From the NCBI GenBank assembly GCA_964359085.1, contig CAYHRT010000001.1, positions 1-56,721 of the forward strand: a stretch of 56,721 nucleotides of DNA, read 5' to 3'. Positions 16,590 through 25,597 of this stretch are shown here, piece by piece; position 1 is the stretch's first letter; each line of letters opens with the position of its first letter. This stretch comes from GWA2-49-15 sp964359085 (lineage in GTDB: Bacteria; Bdellovibrionota; Bacteriovoracia; Bacteriovoracales; Bacteriovoracaceae). The translations under genes were made by a program, and so were the position numbers. The notes beneath the pieces were generated by a model. That model ran no database searches, was not told the origin of the DNA, and saw nothing but the letters and a program-made list of their open reading frames with translations.

Positions 16590-17453
16590 ATGTCTAAATT
16601 TTTTTTGAATACCATTGGTATTTTCATTGCCATGTCTTTACTTCTTTTTGGCCTTTCATTTAATGAAGCAAAGGCAGAGAAGATCGATACGCGAAAGTTA
16701 TTTACAAAAGAAATTGCAAATAATTTTGATGCTTCTGAAGACTCGTTATGTTTTTCCAATCATGGCTTTAAAGGACACACCGGTTATAATCCTTATCTCA
16801 TGATTTTGGGCCAAATCGCCGATTCAAGAGGGGCCTGTCAAGGCATGGTGGGGGTGGCTTCGGCCTTTAAATCCCATGTCATCTTTCGCCCTGGAAAAAA
16901 GAAAATGAGTAAAACAAAATTGCGTCGCAGAATCATGCGAGCGGTTCGGCTTCATCACAATGATTGTCAGGGAACCATATATATTGATGGATATAGCTCT
17001 TTAAAAAATTTATGCCAAGAAGAGTCAGATCTTTTGAGACAGCGTTCGCTTAGCTACAACGTAACTTTGGCCGTCACAGAAATTCTGCCAAAGTCAGGAA
17101 CCTTTTTTTGGGATGGGCCTTTATCTCATCCGGAGAAATTAAATCGACACCTCCTGCGACAACTTACCTCAATTTATCAGGACCTAAACAAAGGTCAATA
17201 TCCGCTCATGCTGGTGCATGACCATGTAACCATGGTCACAGGTATGAGTGTCGAACGAGACCCTCAAGGTTATATTAGAAAGCTCACATTAAAACACTAC
17301 GATCCCAATGTTGTGATGAGTTCTGTGCAAGATTTATTTGATCGCACCTATTCGTTTTCTCGTGATGGTATGGAAATTTCGGGAACTTTGATTTGGAATA
17401 TCACTCCCCGATCACTCACCCATCTTGGATGCCTTTTGGTGCCTCGAAATTAA
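16590..17453 (+). CDS. Secreted protein, possible papain-like cysteine peptidase
   Basis: A 287-residue protein started at ATG 16590 (AAAGGGG upstream). An N-terminal hydrophobic segment ending near NEAKA is a signal peptide. The mature region has a cysteine in RGACQGMVG, a histidine in VHDHVTMVTGM and, after a strand, KHYDPN; this C...H...D/N order with an H-V-T-x-V-x-G strand is how C39/papain-like peptidases often look. It is a suggestion, not a family match. The next gene, also secreted, starts 38 nt downstream, so the two likely form an operon. Confidence 0.55.
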   Translation: MSKFFLNTIGIFIAMSLLLFGLSFNEAKAEKIDTRKLFTKEIANNFDASEDSLCFSNHGFKGHTGYNPYLMILGQIADSRGACQGMVGVASAFKSHVIFRPGKKKMSKTKLRRRIMRAVRLHHNDCQGTIYIDGYSSLKNLCQEESDLLRQRSLSYNVTLAVTEILPKSGTFFWDGPLSHPEKLNRHLLRQLTSIYQDLNKGQYPLMLVHDHVTMVTGMSVERDPQGYIRKLTLKHYDPNVVMSSVQDLFDRTYSFSRDGMEISGTLIWNITPRSLTHLGCLLVPRN

Positions 17454-17491
17454 TTGCTGTGCTTTTTCTATTTTTTAGTGGGAGTTGCTCT

Positions 17492-18970
17492 ATGTGTAGA
17501 AAAACGTTTTTTGTCAGCATTCTGTTGAGTTTCTTTGGACTGATGCAGACCGCGTCTTACGCCTATGAAACTGATCAATATTCTTTTCTTGATCTTGATT
17601 TAAAAGATGCCAGCATTGAACTCAATAACATTATCAATCAGGGACTCAAGGCCGCAACTTCCCGTTTTGTTGGAAAACGCGATCCTGAAAGTTTGGGCCA
17701 GCAAATAGCTTATCTTTTTTCCACGCGCCAACTTGAACGCTGGGTAAATTCATCTGGTCTCATTGAAACGGCCAGCGATAAAAAGATCAGCATCTTTAAT
17801 ACGACAACCTTTATGGCATCTCCCATTATCCGGGTGAAAGGACTTTCTCATACAATTAATCTATGTGGTGTTCATGTGGGTAGCGACAAAATGAGTCATT
17901 TCTTTGGAGTGGGTGGAATTCTAAGTTATATCTACAATAAAAACCTAAAAAAGGGCCTAAATTCTCAAGAAGCAGAAAAGCGTGCCTTTAATTTTTCTAT
18001 CAGGAGCGAGAAAACTATCTGGGGAGAATTGACCACAAATATTTTTTCCAATGCTGACTTAGTTGCCAATTACGAAGGATATTTATTTTTGCGTGGTCTT
18101 TTTGAAGATAACATTGGCCCCTATAAAAAGGCCTTGATCAAATGGGAAGGTGATCGTCCTGTTCTTACCAGGGAATTTAATTTTTGTGACTACGTCAATA
18201 ATTATTGGAGTGAAGCGGTTAATCCATCCTATATTCAAAAACGTTTGGCGCATAAGGTAAAGGGCCAACTTGCCTATCTTTGCCTCAAGGGTTACGTGGC
18301 CAGACATAAGCAAAAACTTTTTCCCTCTGATCGCACCGATTTGGAAAATCATTATCAAAATTTAGGTCTTAAGCGTAAAGGCAATATTAATTTAGAACAA
18401 ATTTGTCAGACCGTTTCCGCTTGGTCTCCGGAAGTTAAAGCAACATTTTTATCAAAACAACAGGAACTCAATGAAAGGTATGCCATTAGAAATAGCGTTG
18501 CCTCCATGGAGAATAATGATTCACATCAAAGCGTCGAGAAGCTTGCTGAAGGGGCTTCCATGTTTTGCAAGCGTAAATTTGCAAAGGCCATGGCCGAACA
18601 TGATGCAATTTCTAATTTTTATCAGACAGAAATTGCTCCAAAATTGCAGGAAATAGGTATAGAAAGCATGATTGAAGGGACCAAAGAACGACTGGACACC
18701 ATGGCCATCCGCTTTAATGGACGTGTCTACACTGATCAGTTGGCAAGAATGTGCATCGAATTTCCCATCAATTTAAATGGGATTCAAGGAAGTCATGTTG
18801 AAGATGCCTTCACCATTTGTTTCGACCATGCTTTAGAAAAGGTTGAAGATGCTTTTTATCATTTCAAACGTAAAAAAATGGAGCGTTTTTCGCTTGAGAG
18901 TTTACATGGGATTTTTGATAAGAAGAGTTATGTCTTTCGAACTATTCCGATGCTCTGTCGTTGGTATTGA
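17492..18970 (+). CDS. Large secreted protein, function unknown
   Basis: A 492-residue protein started at ATG 17492 with GGGAG seven nt upstream; the frame extends upstream to 17393 but there it overlaps the preceding gene and has no ribosome binding site. A signal peptide ends near TASYAY. The mature part is mostly helical with scattered cysteines; a GSDKMSHFFGVGG segment recalls the ADKxGH motif of DUF2279 proteins, but the rest does not fit. It follows the candidate cysteine peptidase gene closely and may work with it in the envelope. Convergent with the patatin gene, 14 nt apart. Confidence 0.65.
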   Translation: MCRKTFFVSILLSFFGLMQTASYAYETDQYSFLDLDLKDASIELNNIINQGLKAATSRFVGKRDPESLGQQIAYLFSTRQLERWVNSSGLIETASDKKISIFNTTTFMASPIIRVKGLSHTINLCGVHVGSDKMSHFFGVGGILSYIYNKNLKKGLNSQEAEKRAFNFSIRSEKTIWGELTTNIFSNADLVANYEGYLFLRGLFEDNIGPYKKALIKWEGDRPVLTREFNFCDYVNNYWSEAVNPSYIQKRLAHKVKGQLAYLCLKGYVARHKQKLFPSDRTDLENHYQNLGLKRKGNINLEQICQTVSAWSPEVKATFLSKQQELNERYAIRNSVASMENNDSHQSVEKLAEGASMFCKRKFAKAMAEHDAISNFYQTEIAPKLQEIGIESMIEGTKERLDTMAIRFNGRVYTDQLARMCIEFPINLNGIQGSHVEDAFTICFDHALEKVEDAFYHFKRKKMERFSLESLHGIFDKKSYVFRTIPMLCRWY

Positions 18971-18984
18971 TATACCTGGCACCC

Positions 18985-20205
18985 CTAGGGCATGCCACCA
19001 AACATAAAATCCAGAACTGTCTTTTTCTTTCGGATAGTATCAAAGTAGCCAAGCTCTATGAGTTGATTTGTATACGTTTTTTCGAAAGCAAGGTAGGAAA
19101 GGAGGTCCCATCCCTTATTTTCTTTAGCACCCAGCCCCTTCAACAAATAACGGATGATGCCGGGAAATTCATGAAGAGTACCCATGGCAAGTTCTCCCAA
19201 ATCCTGACTTGGCCTTAGCGCCAACAGCGGAATATGCCTTAGTTTACTGGACATCTTCGAACGGTGCTCCTGAGGTATGACGGAAACGGTGCTGTTAATA
19301 CGCTCCATTCTTTCAATATCAGTTTCCAGTGAATCTAAGAAAACAGAATTTAGAAGCATCCCACTAATTTCGGCAATCGTCAGATCACTGCCAGCAAGGT
19401 TTTGGTTAAGCTCAACCGTTTCTTGATGACTGCGGGGATGACGAATACCAATAGCGATGATCCGATCTGCCCCCAAATGAATGGCCGGTCCCAAAGGCGA
19501 AGTCAGTCTTATGCAGCCATCACCGTAAAATATGCCATTGATTTTGACGGGTGGAAAAAAAACCGGGATGGCACAAGATGCCATGACGTGCTCTAGCGTC
19601 AAATGAGTATGAATGCCTAGCCGATTGGCCCTCCCCCATGGGTCTAATTCCTCAGCTCCATCATAAAAACAGATGGCAGTTCCCGTTAGATAATTTGTGA
19701 CCGAGACACCTACACCATGCAAAAGTCCATCTTTAAAAAATTGTGGCAACCGCTCAAGATGTAGTTCCTTCCTTAACAATTCTTCCAATGGGCCTGTGTC
19801 CAATAAATAATTCGACTTCTTTTTTTTGCTAAAGGCCCCTGTCAATCCCAACATCCCAAGCCACTTTATTGCCAAAGAGACCATACGTTTTGAATCAGTC
19901 CTGTATACTTTTTCGGTATGAAGGTTTAACCATAAATCCCAAAGGCCCTGCGCTCCAGCTTGAAAATCATCGGCACGCGACATGAGATAACTTCCATTAA
20001 TGGCGCCGGTTGATGCCCCTGTGATAACATCAAAAGGAATTTTCTTACGCGAGGGCGCGAGATCTGCGATCGCTTGAATGACTCCCACTTGATATGCGGC
20101 ACGCGCCCCACCGCCTGTGAGTACAAGACCAAGATTCATGATTAACAGTACAGCATCCCTCGCAAAAGCGGTGTGATGTTTCTCATCGCCTCTGACAACC
20201 TTCAT
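18985..20205 (-). CDS. Patatin-like phospholipase
   Basis: A 406-residue patatin-family serine lipase. The oxyanion loop GGGARAAYQVG, the nucleophile elbow GASTG (serine 65, counted from the ATG at 20205) and the catalytic aspartate in YGDGCIRLTSP are present in order. An alternative start at 20139 (MNLGLVLTGG) would begin immediately at the catalytic domain and is where most family members start; neither has a strong ribosome binding site. No obvious signal peptide, so it is probably cytoplasmic or exported by another route. It probably hydrolyses phospholipids. The long C-terminal part after about residue 290 is not recognised. Confidence 0.88.
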   Translation of the reverse strand: MKVVRGDEKHHTAFARDAVLLIMNLGLVLTGGGARAAYQVGVIQAIADLAPSRKKIPFDVITGASTGAINGSYLMSRADDFQAGAQGLWDLWLNLHTEKVYRTDSKRMVSLAIKWLGMLGLTGAFSKKKKSNYLLDTGPLEELLRKELHLERLPQFFKDGLLHGVGVSVTNYLTGTAICFYDGAEELDPWGRANRLGIHTHLTLEHVMASCAIPVFFPPVKINGIFYGDGCIRLTSPLGPAIHLGADRIIAIGIRHPRSHQETVELNQNLAGSDLTIAEISGMLLNSVFLDSLETDIERMERINSTVSVIPQEHRSKMSSKLRHIPLLALRPSQDLGELAMGTLHEFPGIIRYLLKGLGAKENKGWDLLSYLAFEKTYTNQLIELGYFDTIRKKKTVLDFMFGGMP

Positions 20206-20240
20206 TACTTTAAAAGACGTATGCCCATGCTAGGGTTGTT

Positions 20241-20657
20241 ATGTTGGAACCAAAGAGAAAGGCGATGACAGGAAATTCCGGACATAAGAGTTGTGCACGC
20301 ATTTTAATAGTTGAGGACGATGAATCTATCCGAGAGGTACTGAAATATGCACTGGTGCTGGAGGGATATGAAGTATCCACCGCTATCAATGGCAAAGAAG
20401 GGCTAGAACAACTTGCAAAAATGCCCTCCACCTGCTTGATTCTGCTAGACCTCATGATGCCTGTCATGAACGGTTGGCAGTTTATCGAGGCCATCGGAAA
20501 AGACATGATGCTGGCGACTATTCCGGTGGTGCTTGTCACCGCCTTCAGTGAACAGGCCAAAGACTTAAACCCAAAAGATATCATCAAAAAACCTATTGAT
20601 CTGGGAATGCTTCTTAACTCGGTAAAGAAATGGTGTGTTCCCCCACCAAAAAAGTGA
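20241..20657 (+). CDS. Single-domain response regulator
   Basis: A 138-residue CheY-like receiver with an acidic pair in VEDDES, phospho-acceptor D70 in LLDLMMP, threonine in LVTAFSE and lysine in IIKKP. There is no output domain. The first 18 residues precede the receiver core; a later start is possible. The gene lies 18 nt before a PAS histidine kinase, which is the likely phosphodonor, so the pair is one signalling unit. Confidence 0.9.
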   Translation: MLEPKRKAMTGNSGHKSCARILIVEDDESIREVLKYALVLEGYEVSTAINGKEGLEQLAKMPSTCLILLDLMMPVMNGWQFIEAIGKDMMLATIPVVLVTAFSEQAKDLNPKDIIKKPIDLGMLLNSVKKWCVPPPKK

Positions 20658-20675
20658 AGTTGGCGGGAGGTTTAT

Positions 20676-22277
20676 GTGGACCGGCATGAAGAATTTTACC
20701 AGTTGATTTTGGAGCACTGTCTTGATGCAGGAATAGGCATGGATGATAAGGGCATCATTACCGACTGGAACCTTCAAGCAGAAAAAATTTTTGGATGGAA
20801 AAAAGAGGAAGCGATAGGACGTGGCCTATCAGAAACCATTATTCCAACCCGCTTCCGTGAGGCACACGAGCAAGACCTGAAAAAAGGCCTGATCACTGGA
20901 GAAGGTGCTGTTTTCAACAAACACCTTGAAAAAAGTGCTTTGCGCAAGGACGGTTCAGAATTTCCGGTGGAATTAACCGTAATTCCCATTAGAGTTAAGA
21001 GGGGGGTTTCTTTTTATGCTTTTTTAAGGGATCTCACTGTACAAAAAAAGCTTGAACAAGAGTCTGTCAAAGGGCACGAGGAACTTGAAATACGGGTTAA
21101 TAAGCGCACCCAGGAAATCCAAAATGCCTATGGATTTGTGAACGCCGTAATTGAGAATATTCCTGACATGATTTTTGTCAAAGAGGCCAAAGAACTGCGT
21201 TTCGTGCGTTTTAATAAGGCAGGAGAAGAACTCCTCGGTTATACACGCAACGAACTGATCGGAAAAAATGATTATGATTTTTTTCCAAAAGCGGAGGCCG
21301 ATTTTTTCACTTCTAAGGATAGGGAAGTACTGTCCAACGGAGCGCTCTTGGATATTTTAGAAGAACCCATCCAAACGCGCCTAAAGGGTAGGCGCATTCT
21401 GCACACAAAGAAAATTCCCATCTATAATGAGCAGGGCAGGCCTGAGTACCTGCTGGGAATCTCTGAAGACATCACTGAAAAACAACAGGCAACGGAAAAT
21501 TACCTGAAACTAAAAGAAGAGGAACTGGCACTGGCCGAAACCAAAAGAGAGCTGCAAGAACGGGATGAATTTCTTTCTATCATCGCCCACGAATTAAGAA
21601 ATCCTTTAAGCGCACTCCTCATGATCACTCAGCTTTTGGAAAGACAATTTCAGGAAGGTAAATTCGCCGACGGCATAGAATTTAAATCTATGGCGAATAT
21701 CCTTCAAAAGGCAAAGGAGCAAATCGAACAATTTTCCGTCTTAGTGGAAGATCTTCTGGATGTCTCACGGATCAGTGCAGGAAGACTGTCCATTAAAAGG
21801 ACCAGTGTGAATCTGGCGGAGACCATACAAAGTTGTCTAAGGCATTATGAAGTCATGATCAGGAAGGCCAAGTGCCCCCTCCAACTTGACCTCCAGACAC
21901 AGATCATCGGCCAATGGGACCCCATTCGTCTTGAGCAGATTTTATGGAACCTGCTCAGTAATGCCTTGAAGTTTGGTGCCGGAAAACCAATTGAAATTTC
22001 GAGCAAACTAGAAGCGAACAAGGCAATCATAAAAGTCATAGATCATGGCATAGGCATCTCAAAAGAAGATCAAGAGAAAATTTTCACCCGTTTTACGCGG
22101 GCCGTTTCGATTAGAGATTATGCAGGCTTTGGACTTGGGCTGTATATCGCCAAACAACTCGCGAATGCGCAAGGCGGGTCAGTCCGTGTTCAAAGCGAGA
22201 TAGGTCAAGGTTCGACGTTTACGGTGGAACTCCCTCTTAGTTCACCAATAAAAAGCGCGGGGCAAGAGAGTGCCTAA
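20676..22277 (+). CDS. PAS-domain sensor histidine kinase
   Basis: A 533-residue soluble kinase with a GTG start (GGGAGG five nt upstream). Order: PAS (about 5-125, with the DGSEFPVELTV motif), a short coiled linker, second PAS (about 150-275, ending YLLGISEDITEKQ), HisKA with phospho-histidine H305 in IIAHELRNP, and HATPase (N box near LSNALKF, G boxes DHGIGIS and GFGLGLYIA). No membrane segment, so it senses a cytoplasmic signal. The last 12 codons overlap a 37-nt sequence that is repeated at 22838, bracketing the two broken genes that follow. Confidence 0.93.
   Translation: MDRHEEFYQLILEHCLDAGIGMDDKGIITDWNLQAEKIFGWKKEEAIGRGLSETIIPTRFREAHEQDLKKGLITGEGAVFNKHLEKSALRKDGSEFPVELTVIPIRVKRGVSFYAFLRDLTVQKKLEQESVKGHEELEIRVNKRTQEIQNAYGFVNAVIENIPDMIFVKEAKELRFVRFNKAGEELLGYTRNELIGKNDYDFFPKAEADFFTSKDREVLSNGALLDILEEPIQTRLKGRRILHTKKIPIYNEQGRPEYLLGISEDITEKQQATENYLKLKEEELALAETKRELQERDEFLSIIAHELRNPLSALLMITQLLERQFQEGKFADGIEFKSMANILQKAKEQIEQFSVLVEDLLDVSRISAGRLSIKRTSVNLAETIQSCLRHYEVMIRKAKCPLQLDLQTQIIGQWDPIRLEQILWNLLSNALKFGAGKPIEISSKLEANKAIIKVIDHGIGISKEDQEKIFTRFTRAVSIRDYAGFGLGLYIAKQLANAQGGSVRVQSEIGQGSTFTVELPLSSPIKSAGQESA
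22237..22273 (+). repeat. Direct repeat DR1 (37 nt) at the end of the kinase gene
   Basis: The stretch starting TTAGTTCACCAA and containing AAAAAGCGCGG matches 22838-22874 at 33 of 37 positions in the same orientation, 601 nt apart. It encodes the last residues of the histidine kinase. The repeats bracket the decayed DUF4160/DUF2442 pair. Confidence 0.75.
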
Positions 22278-22337
22278 TAGTTCGAATTTTTGCATTATGT
22301 TCCAATTATTGATAAGATTTGGTGATGGAGTTTTGAG

Positions 22338-22578
22338 ATGCCCACTATATCAATGTTTTATGGAATTTTAATCAAGATGTTTTTTAAAGATACAGAGCGA
22401 CACAAGTTGCCGCACGTTCACGCAGAATACCAAGGAAGTATTGGCGTGTATTCAATCGAAGATGGAACACTGCTTGCCGGTTCACTGGATTGAAATTCAC
22501 AATGATGATCTTCTTGCAGATTGGGAACTCGCGGTCAACGGAAAGAAGCCTTTTCCAATTAAGGGACTTGATCAATGA
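22338..22578 (+). pseudogene. Decayed DUF4160 gene (frameshift)
   Basis: From ATG 22338 the frame reads MPTISMFYG..., then HKLPHVHAEYQG, then a GVYSIEDGTLLAGSL run: a typical DUF4160 protein. It hits TGA right after LAGSL-D. The rest (HWIEIHNDDLLADWE to the end at 22578) continues in another frame, so about 20 or more nt are missing in between. DUF4160 proteins are commonly paired with DUF2442 proteins and have been suspected of being toxin-antitoxin-like. The final TGA overlaps the ATG of the next gene. Confidence 0.7.
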
Positions 22579-22805
22579 AAATACTCAAAGTTACTCCGCA
22601 AACAGGTTTTACTCTTCTGTTTGAATTTGATGATGGGAGTAAGGGAGTTTTTGATGTTGCTCCCTATTTAAAATATGAAGCCTTTGAACCACTCAACTCT
22701 GAGGAAGAGTTTTTTTAAATTACAAATGGGGCATACTACATCGAATGGGATTGCGGAGCAGACCTCTCCATCGACACGATAGAAGCAAAACTTAAAATCG
22801 CTTAA
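22575..22805 (+). pseudogene. Decayed DUF2442 gene (in-frame stop)
   Basis: A 77-codon frame with the DUF2442 pattern (MKILKVTP, FEFDDGSKGVFDV, PYL, FEPL, then WDCGADLSIDTI) is interrupted by a single in-frame TAA at 22716-22718, probably from AAA. The start overlaps the stop of the DUF4160 remnant (ATGA). With both partners broken the pair is probably inactive, unless the lesions are sequencing errors. Confidence 0.7.
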
Positions 22806-22837
22806 GTCCTGTCCAAACTGCCTTTTTCAACACTCTG

Positions 22838-22874
22838 TTAGTTCACCAAAAAAAAGCGCGGATCAAGAGAATGC
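22838..22874 (+). repeat. Direct repeat DR2 (37 nt) at the end of the 2H phosphoesterase gene
   Basis: Second copy of the sequence at 22237-22273. It forms the 3' end of the convergent 2H phosphoesterase gene and encodes, on the minus strand, its last residues including its stop codon. Confidence 0.75.
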
Positions 22875-23500
22875 TGAACATCCTTGATCACCCCATCGTT
22901 TTCATGCAAATCTCTTTTTGTGAATCCAACCGTGATATGGGGAAAAAAATGTTCAGGATCAAATGATTTAGGGTCACCGCCCTTGTCGACAAAACGCTTA
23001 TATATCAAGCGTCGAAGCTGCAAGAGATCCTCAGATTGAACAATCAAGAAAAATGTTTCTTGCGTTCTCCCATCCAAAAAAATCTTGCCACTGCCAACTC
23101 CCAAAACATCAAAACGTGATTTTTGAATTTCCAACTCTCGGGCAATTTGATTAATCTCCCTCATGCTAAGTTTGTTTTTAAGCGCCTGCACATATTCAGG
23201 TGGAGTTATCACTGTAATGTGGGCCTCACCCCGATTGATCAGATTTGGGTAGAGGGCCTGACGAATTTTGGCCAAAATTTCAGCGATGGGTTCAAAACGC
23301 ACATTCATCACCAGATAGCTGTCAAAGGCCCCTGGCCCTTCGTAGGTATTAAAAGGCAGTTTTTCGTTCTGATAGATCTCCTGCAATAAAGTAATCGGAA
23401 TTTTTTGCTCTGCACTTTCAGCAAAAGCGGATGGCCCGACAACAATTGCTGGCAATAACCAAGCAAGTAAAAAAAGGATGGAACGAGTTCTTACTACCAT
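22838..23500 (-). CDS. Exported 2H phosphoesterase-like protein
   Basis: A 220-residue protein with a signal peptide (cleavage near SAFA, residue 27). Two HITV motifs (residues 94-97 and 188-191) are the HxTx pair that defines 2H phosphoesterases, which act on 2',3'-cyclic phosphates or similar RNA/nucleotide ends. A periplasmic location is unusual for RNA-repair members, so it may act on imported or prey/environment-derived nucleotides (inference). Its last codons coincide with direct repeat DR2, and the C-terminus may therefore have been altered by the event that placed the DUF4160/DUF2442 unit next to it. Confidence 0.8.
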   Translation of the reverse strand: MVVRTRSILFLLAWLLPAIVVGPSAFAESAEQKIPITLLQEIYQNEKLPFNTYEGPGAFDSYLVMNVRFEPIAEILAKIRQALYPNLINRGEAHITVITPPEYVQALKNKLSMREINQIARELEIQKSRFDVLGVGSGKIFLDGRTQETFFLIVQSEDLLQLRRLIYKRFVDKGGDPKSFDPEHFFPHITVGFTKRDLHENDGVIKDVQHSLDPRFFLVN

Positions 23501-23773
23501 TGTCGAAAAGTACCCTTACTAACTCGCTATGATAGGCCGGTGTATAAAAAAAACAGAGTTCGACATGAATTCAATATTTTCTAATAGTTAGCGTATGCTC
23601 TTCAGCCATTTTTCTTCCCTATTTTGGCGCCCAAGCGCAAGCTAGAATGAATTAACCCTACAAGAAAAACAGATTGGAGCGGAACCCAAGACCTTTCCAA
23701 AACAAGACCCCAAAAACAACTCCCTTTTGCAGTGGTCCCGCTCCAAGCTGTTTCCCCCACTCCCAATACTTGT

Positions 23774-25270
23774 TCAAAATGAGAATAATCGCTCGAATCG
23801 TATGAAGATAATTTCAAAAAAACCACTATCGTGCTTCTCTGGAATACCGGTCGCGACATGAAGCCCGAGAGAAGATGCGACAAACCAATCATGAGAAAGG
23901 CGAAAGCGTCGATCTAAAAGTAGAGAGAGATCGAATCCTTGAACTGTTCCAGCATCCCGGGACCAATTTTGATCAGCAGAAGTGGTATCAGTATTATGGT
24001 CCATCCTTGTACCACCACTATGGCGATAGGAAATACCTGCTCCCAGCTCAAGGTCTGCGGGTAGTTCCCAAAGTTTCAGAAAAGACAATTGATATTCACT
24101 CCATGATTGAAATGATTTACTTCCTTTCTCGATATAGCGCCGCTCTAGATGGCGCATTTTAAAAGCATAAAAATGTTGCCGATTGTATTTATACGCGAAC
24201 GACAAAGTGGGAGAAAAAGATTGAAATTTCTGCACTATCACGTGGGTGTACGAATCTTGCGAAAGAAAGAAATGACCAAAAGACAGGCCAACAACCAAAG
24301 ACCGATCTTTTAGGTGCCCCGGATTGTACCAGGGTGGGGTCGGTTTCCAAGCGGCAAACTGCAATTTTCTGGTTTTTTGAAAAACTTGTCCGCTCGGTTC
24401 AAGAAGTTCAAACTGCAAGGTCTGTTCGTCCTGTACCCATTCTAAAGAATACTGAAAGGCCCCCTCATCATCACTTTTCACAAATTGATTATTGATTTTT
24501 AGTGTCCATCCTGGCGTGATCGATCCCTCAATCTGACCGATCTCTTGCTCCAAAATAACCATTTCATTGGACCAATCGATACCATTCTTTTTGAGACTTA
24601 AAATCGGACGTTCTGATGAAAAACGCTCACGCACTAAGTTTAATTTGTAGCTTATAATTTCCTCGACACCCTCTCGTCTTTTTGAAACTCCCGCAAAATG
24701 GTTCTCTCCCTCATTAAGCATCGTCTCAAAAGTTGCGCGCCCTCCTCCACTGCGCGTAAGTTTTCCATTACTCATTTCTACTTTTTCACTTTCATCAAGT
24801 GGCCCAATCAAGACAAAAGGATAGGGACTTTTATACTCTCCATCTTCAATCTCATATTTCTCATCTACTCTTTGCTGAAAAATATTATTCGAAAGCGTCA
24901 TGGAGGTGCGATAACATTTTGTGCGACCGATCAGCTCAATATTTAAATGACTAATCCCTCGGTTTGTCAGTTCGGCAAAGAAGCGAAGATGGTTGCCTTC
25001 TAATAAATAGCGTTGTTGATTCACGTAGAGTCCAAGTTCTTTTCCCTGGCATGGTAAAATTTCTAATGACGCCGTTTTATTTTCAGCATTCATGAAAAAG
25101 TTAAGCGGCAACAAAGCACCGGTTAATTGCACACGACTCACGACCGGACTGGCCTGAATGTGCACAAAGGACAGATTCTTAGTAGGACCATAAAAATGGA
25201 AAAACTCTCCACTCCAAGCGGTGGTGAGTGAGAGTACAAAAAGCCAAAATGCTAACGTGTGAATTTTCAT
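23774..25270 (-). CDS. Exported surface protein, probable beta-barrel C-terminus disrupted by a frameshift
   Basis: The intact frame gives 498 residues with signal peptide (ending TTAWSG). The middle resembles bacterial Ig-like repeats (IGQIEGSITPGWTLKINNQF; LEPSGQVFQKTRK). From about residue 340, alternating aromatic strands (HFYAFKMRHLERRYIE; LELGAGISYRH) look like an outer-membrane barrel. The frame stops at 23774, but a +1 shift at a run of seven A (23816-23822; T on the coding strand) opens a further 70 codons to 23602, encoding strand-like sequence (ETAWSGTTAKGSCFWGLVLE). The true product probably ends at 23602; the shift may be an error, a mutation or phase variation. Confidence 0.7.
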   Translation of the reverse strand: MKIHTLAFWLFVLSLTTAWSGEFFHFYGPTKNLSFVHIQASPVVSRVQLTGALLPLNFFMNAENKTASLEILPCQGKELGLYVNQQRYLLEGNHLRFFAELTNRGISHLNIELIGRTKCYRTSMTLSNNIFQQRVDEKYEIEDGEYKSPYPFVLIGPLDESEKVEMSNGKLTRSGGGRATFETMLNEGENHFAGVSKRREGVEEIISYKLNLVRERFSSERPILSLKKNGIDWSNEMVILEQEIGQIEGSITPGWTLKINNQFVKSDDEGAFQYSLEWVQDEQTLQFELLEPSGQVFQKTRKLQFAAWKPTPPWYNPGHLKDRSLVVGLSFGHFFLSQDSYTHVIVQKFQSFSPTLSFAYKYNRQHFYAFKMRHLERRYIEKGSKSFQSWSEYQLSFLKLWELPADLELGAGISYRHSGGTRMDHNTDTTSADQNWSRDAGTVQGFDLSLLLDRRFRLSHDWFVASSLGLHVATGIPEKHDSGFFEIIFIRFERLFSF

Positions 25271-25424
25271 AGGGGGGCACGCCTAATTTTAAGCAAGGCC
25301 CAAAGTTAAGCACCTCACTCATACTAAATTATCATTTAAATCCAAAGAGTTGTCGAGAGCATGGAGGTCGTTTCGAGCTGGCACTCGACTTGCTCATACA
25401 GAAAGCAACAAACAAGGGGGAAAT

Positions 25425-25562
25425 ATGAAAACAATTTTGAAAAGTCTTTTGCTCATTGCTTTACTTGCTTCTTTTATGGCCTGCAATAGCGATTCATCGG
25501 GATCAGCAGCGCCAGCAGCTCCGGAAAAAGTCGTTTTAGAACTTGAAGGCGCTGGACAGTAA
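25425..25562 (+). CDS. Small putative lipoprotein
   Basis: A 45-residue protein starting at ATG 25425 after AAGGGGGAAAT; an upstream in-frame start at 25350 has no ribosome binding site. The hydrophobic leader ends LLASFMAC, a near-lipobox with the cysteine at residue 20, and leaves a mature peptide of only 26 residues rich in Ser/Ala/Pro. It resembles the tiny lipoproteins that some Gram-negatives carry beside exported proteins. The next gene, also exported, starts 35 nt downstream. Confidence 0.55.
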   Translation: MKTILKSLLLIALLASFMACNSDSSGSAAPAAPEKVVLELEGAGQ

Positions 25563-25597
25563 TTGAAAAAATAATTTAAAACAAAAAGGAGATTTTT

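Noticed and set aside
22240..22277. Kinase C-terminal tail as a genuine functional extension
   Set aside because: The tail coincides with direct repeat DR1, so it may have been supplied or altered by the duplication rather than being a domain.
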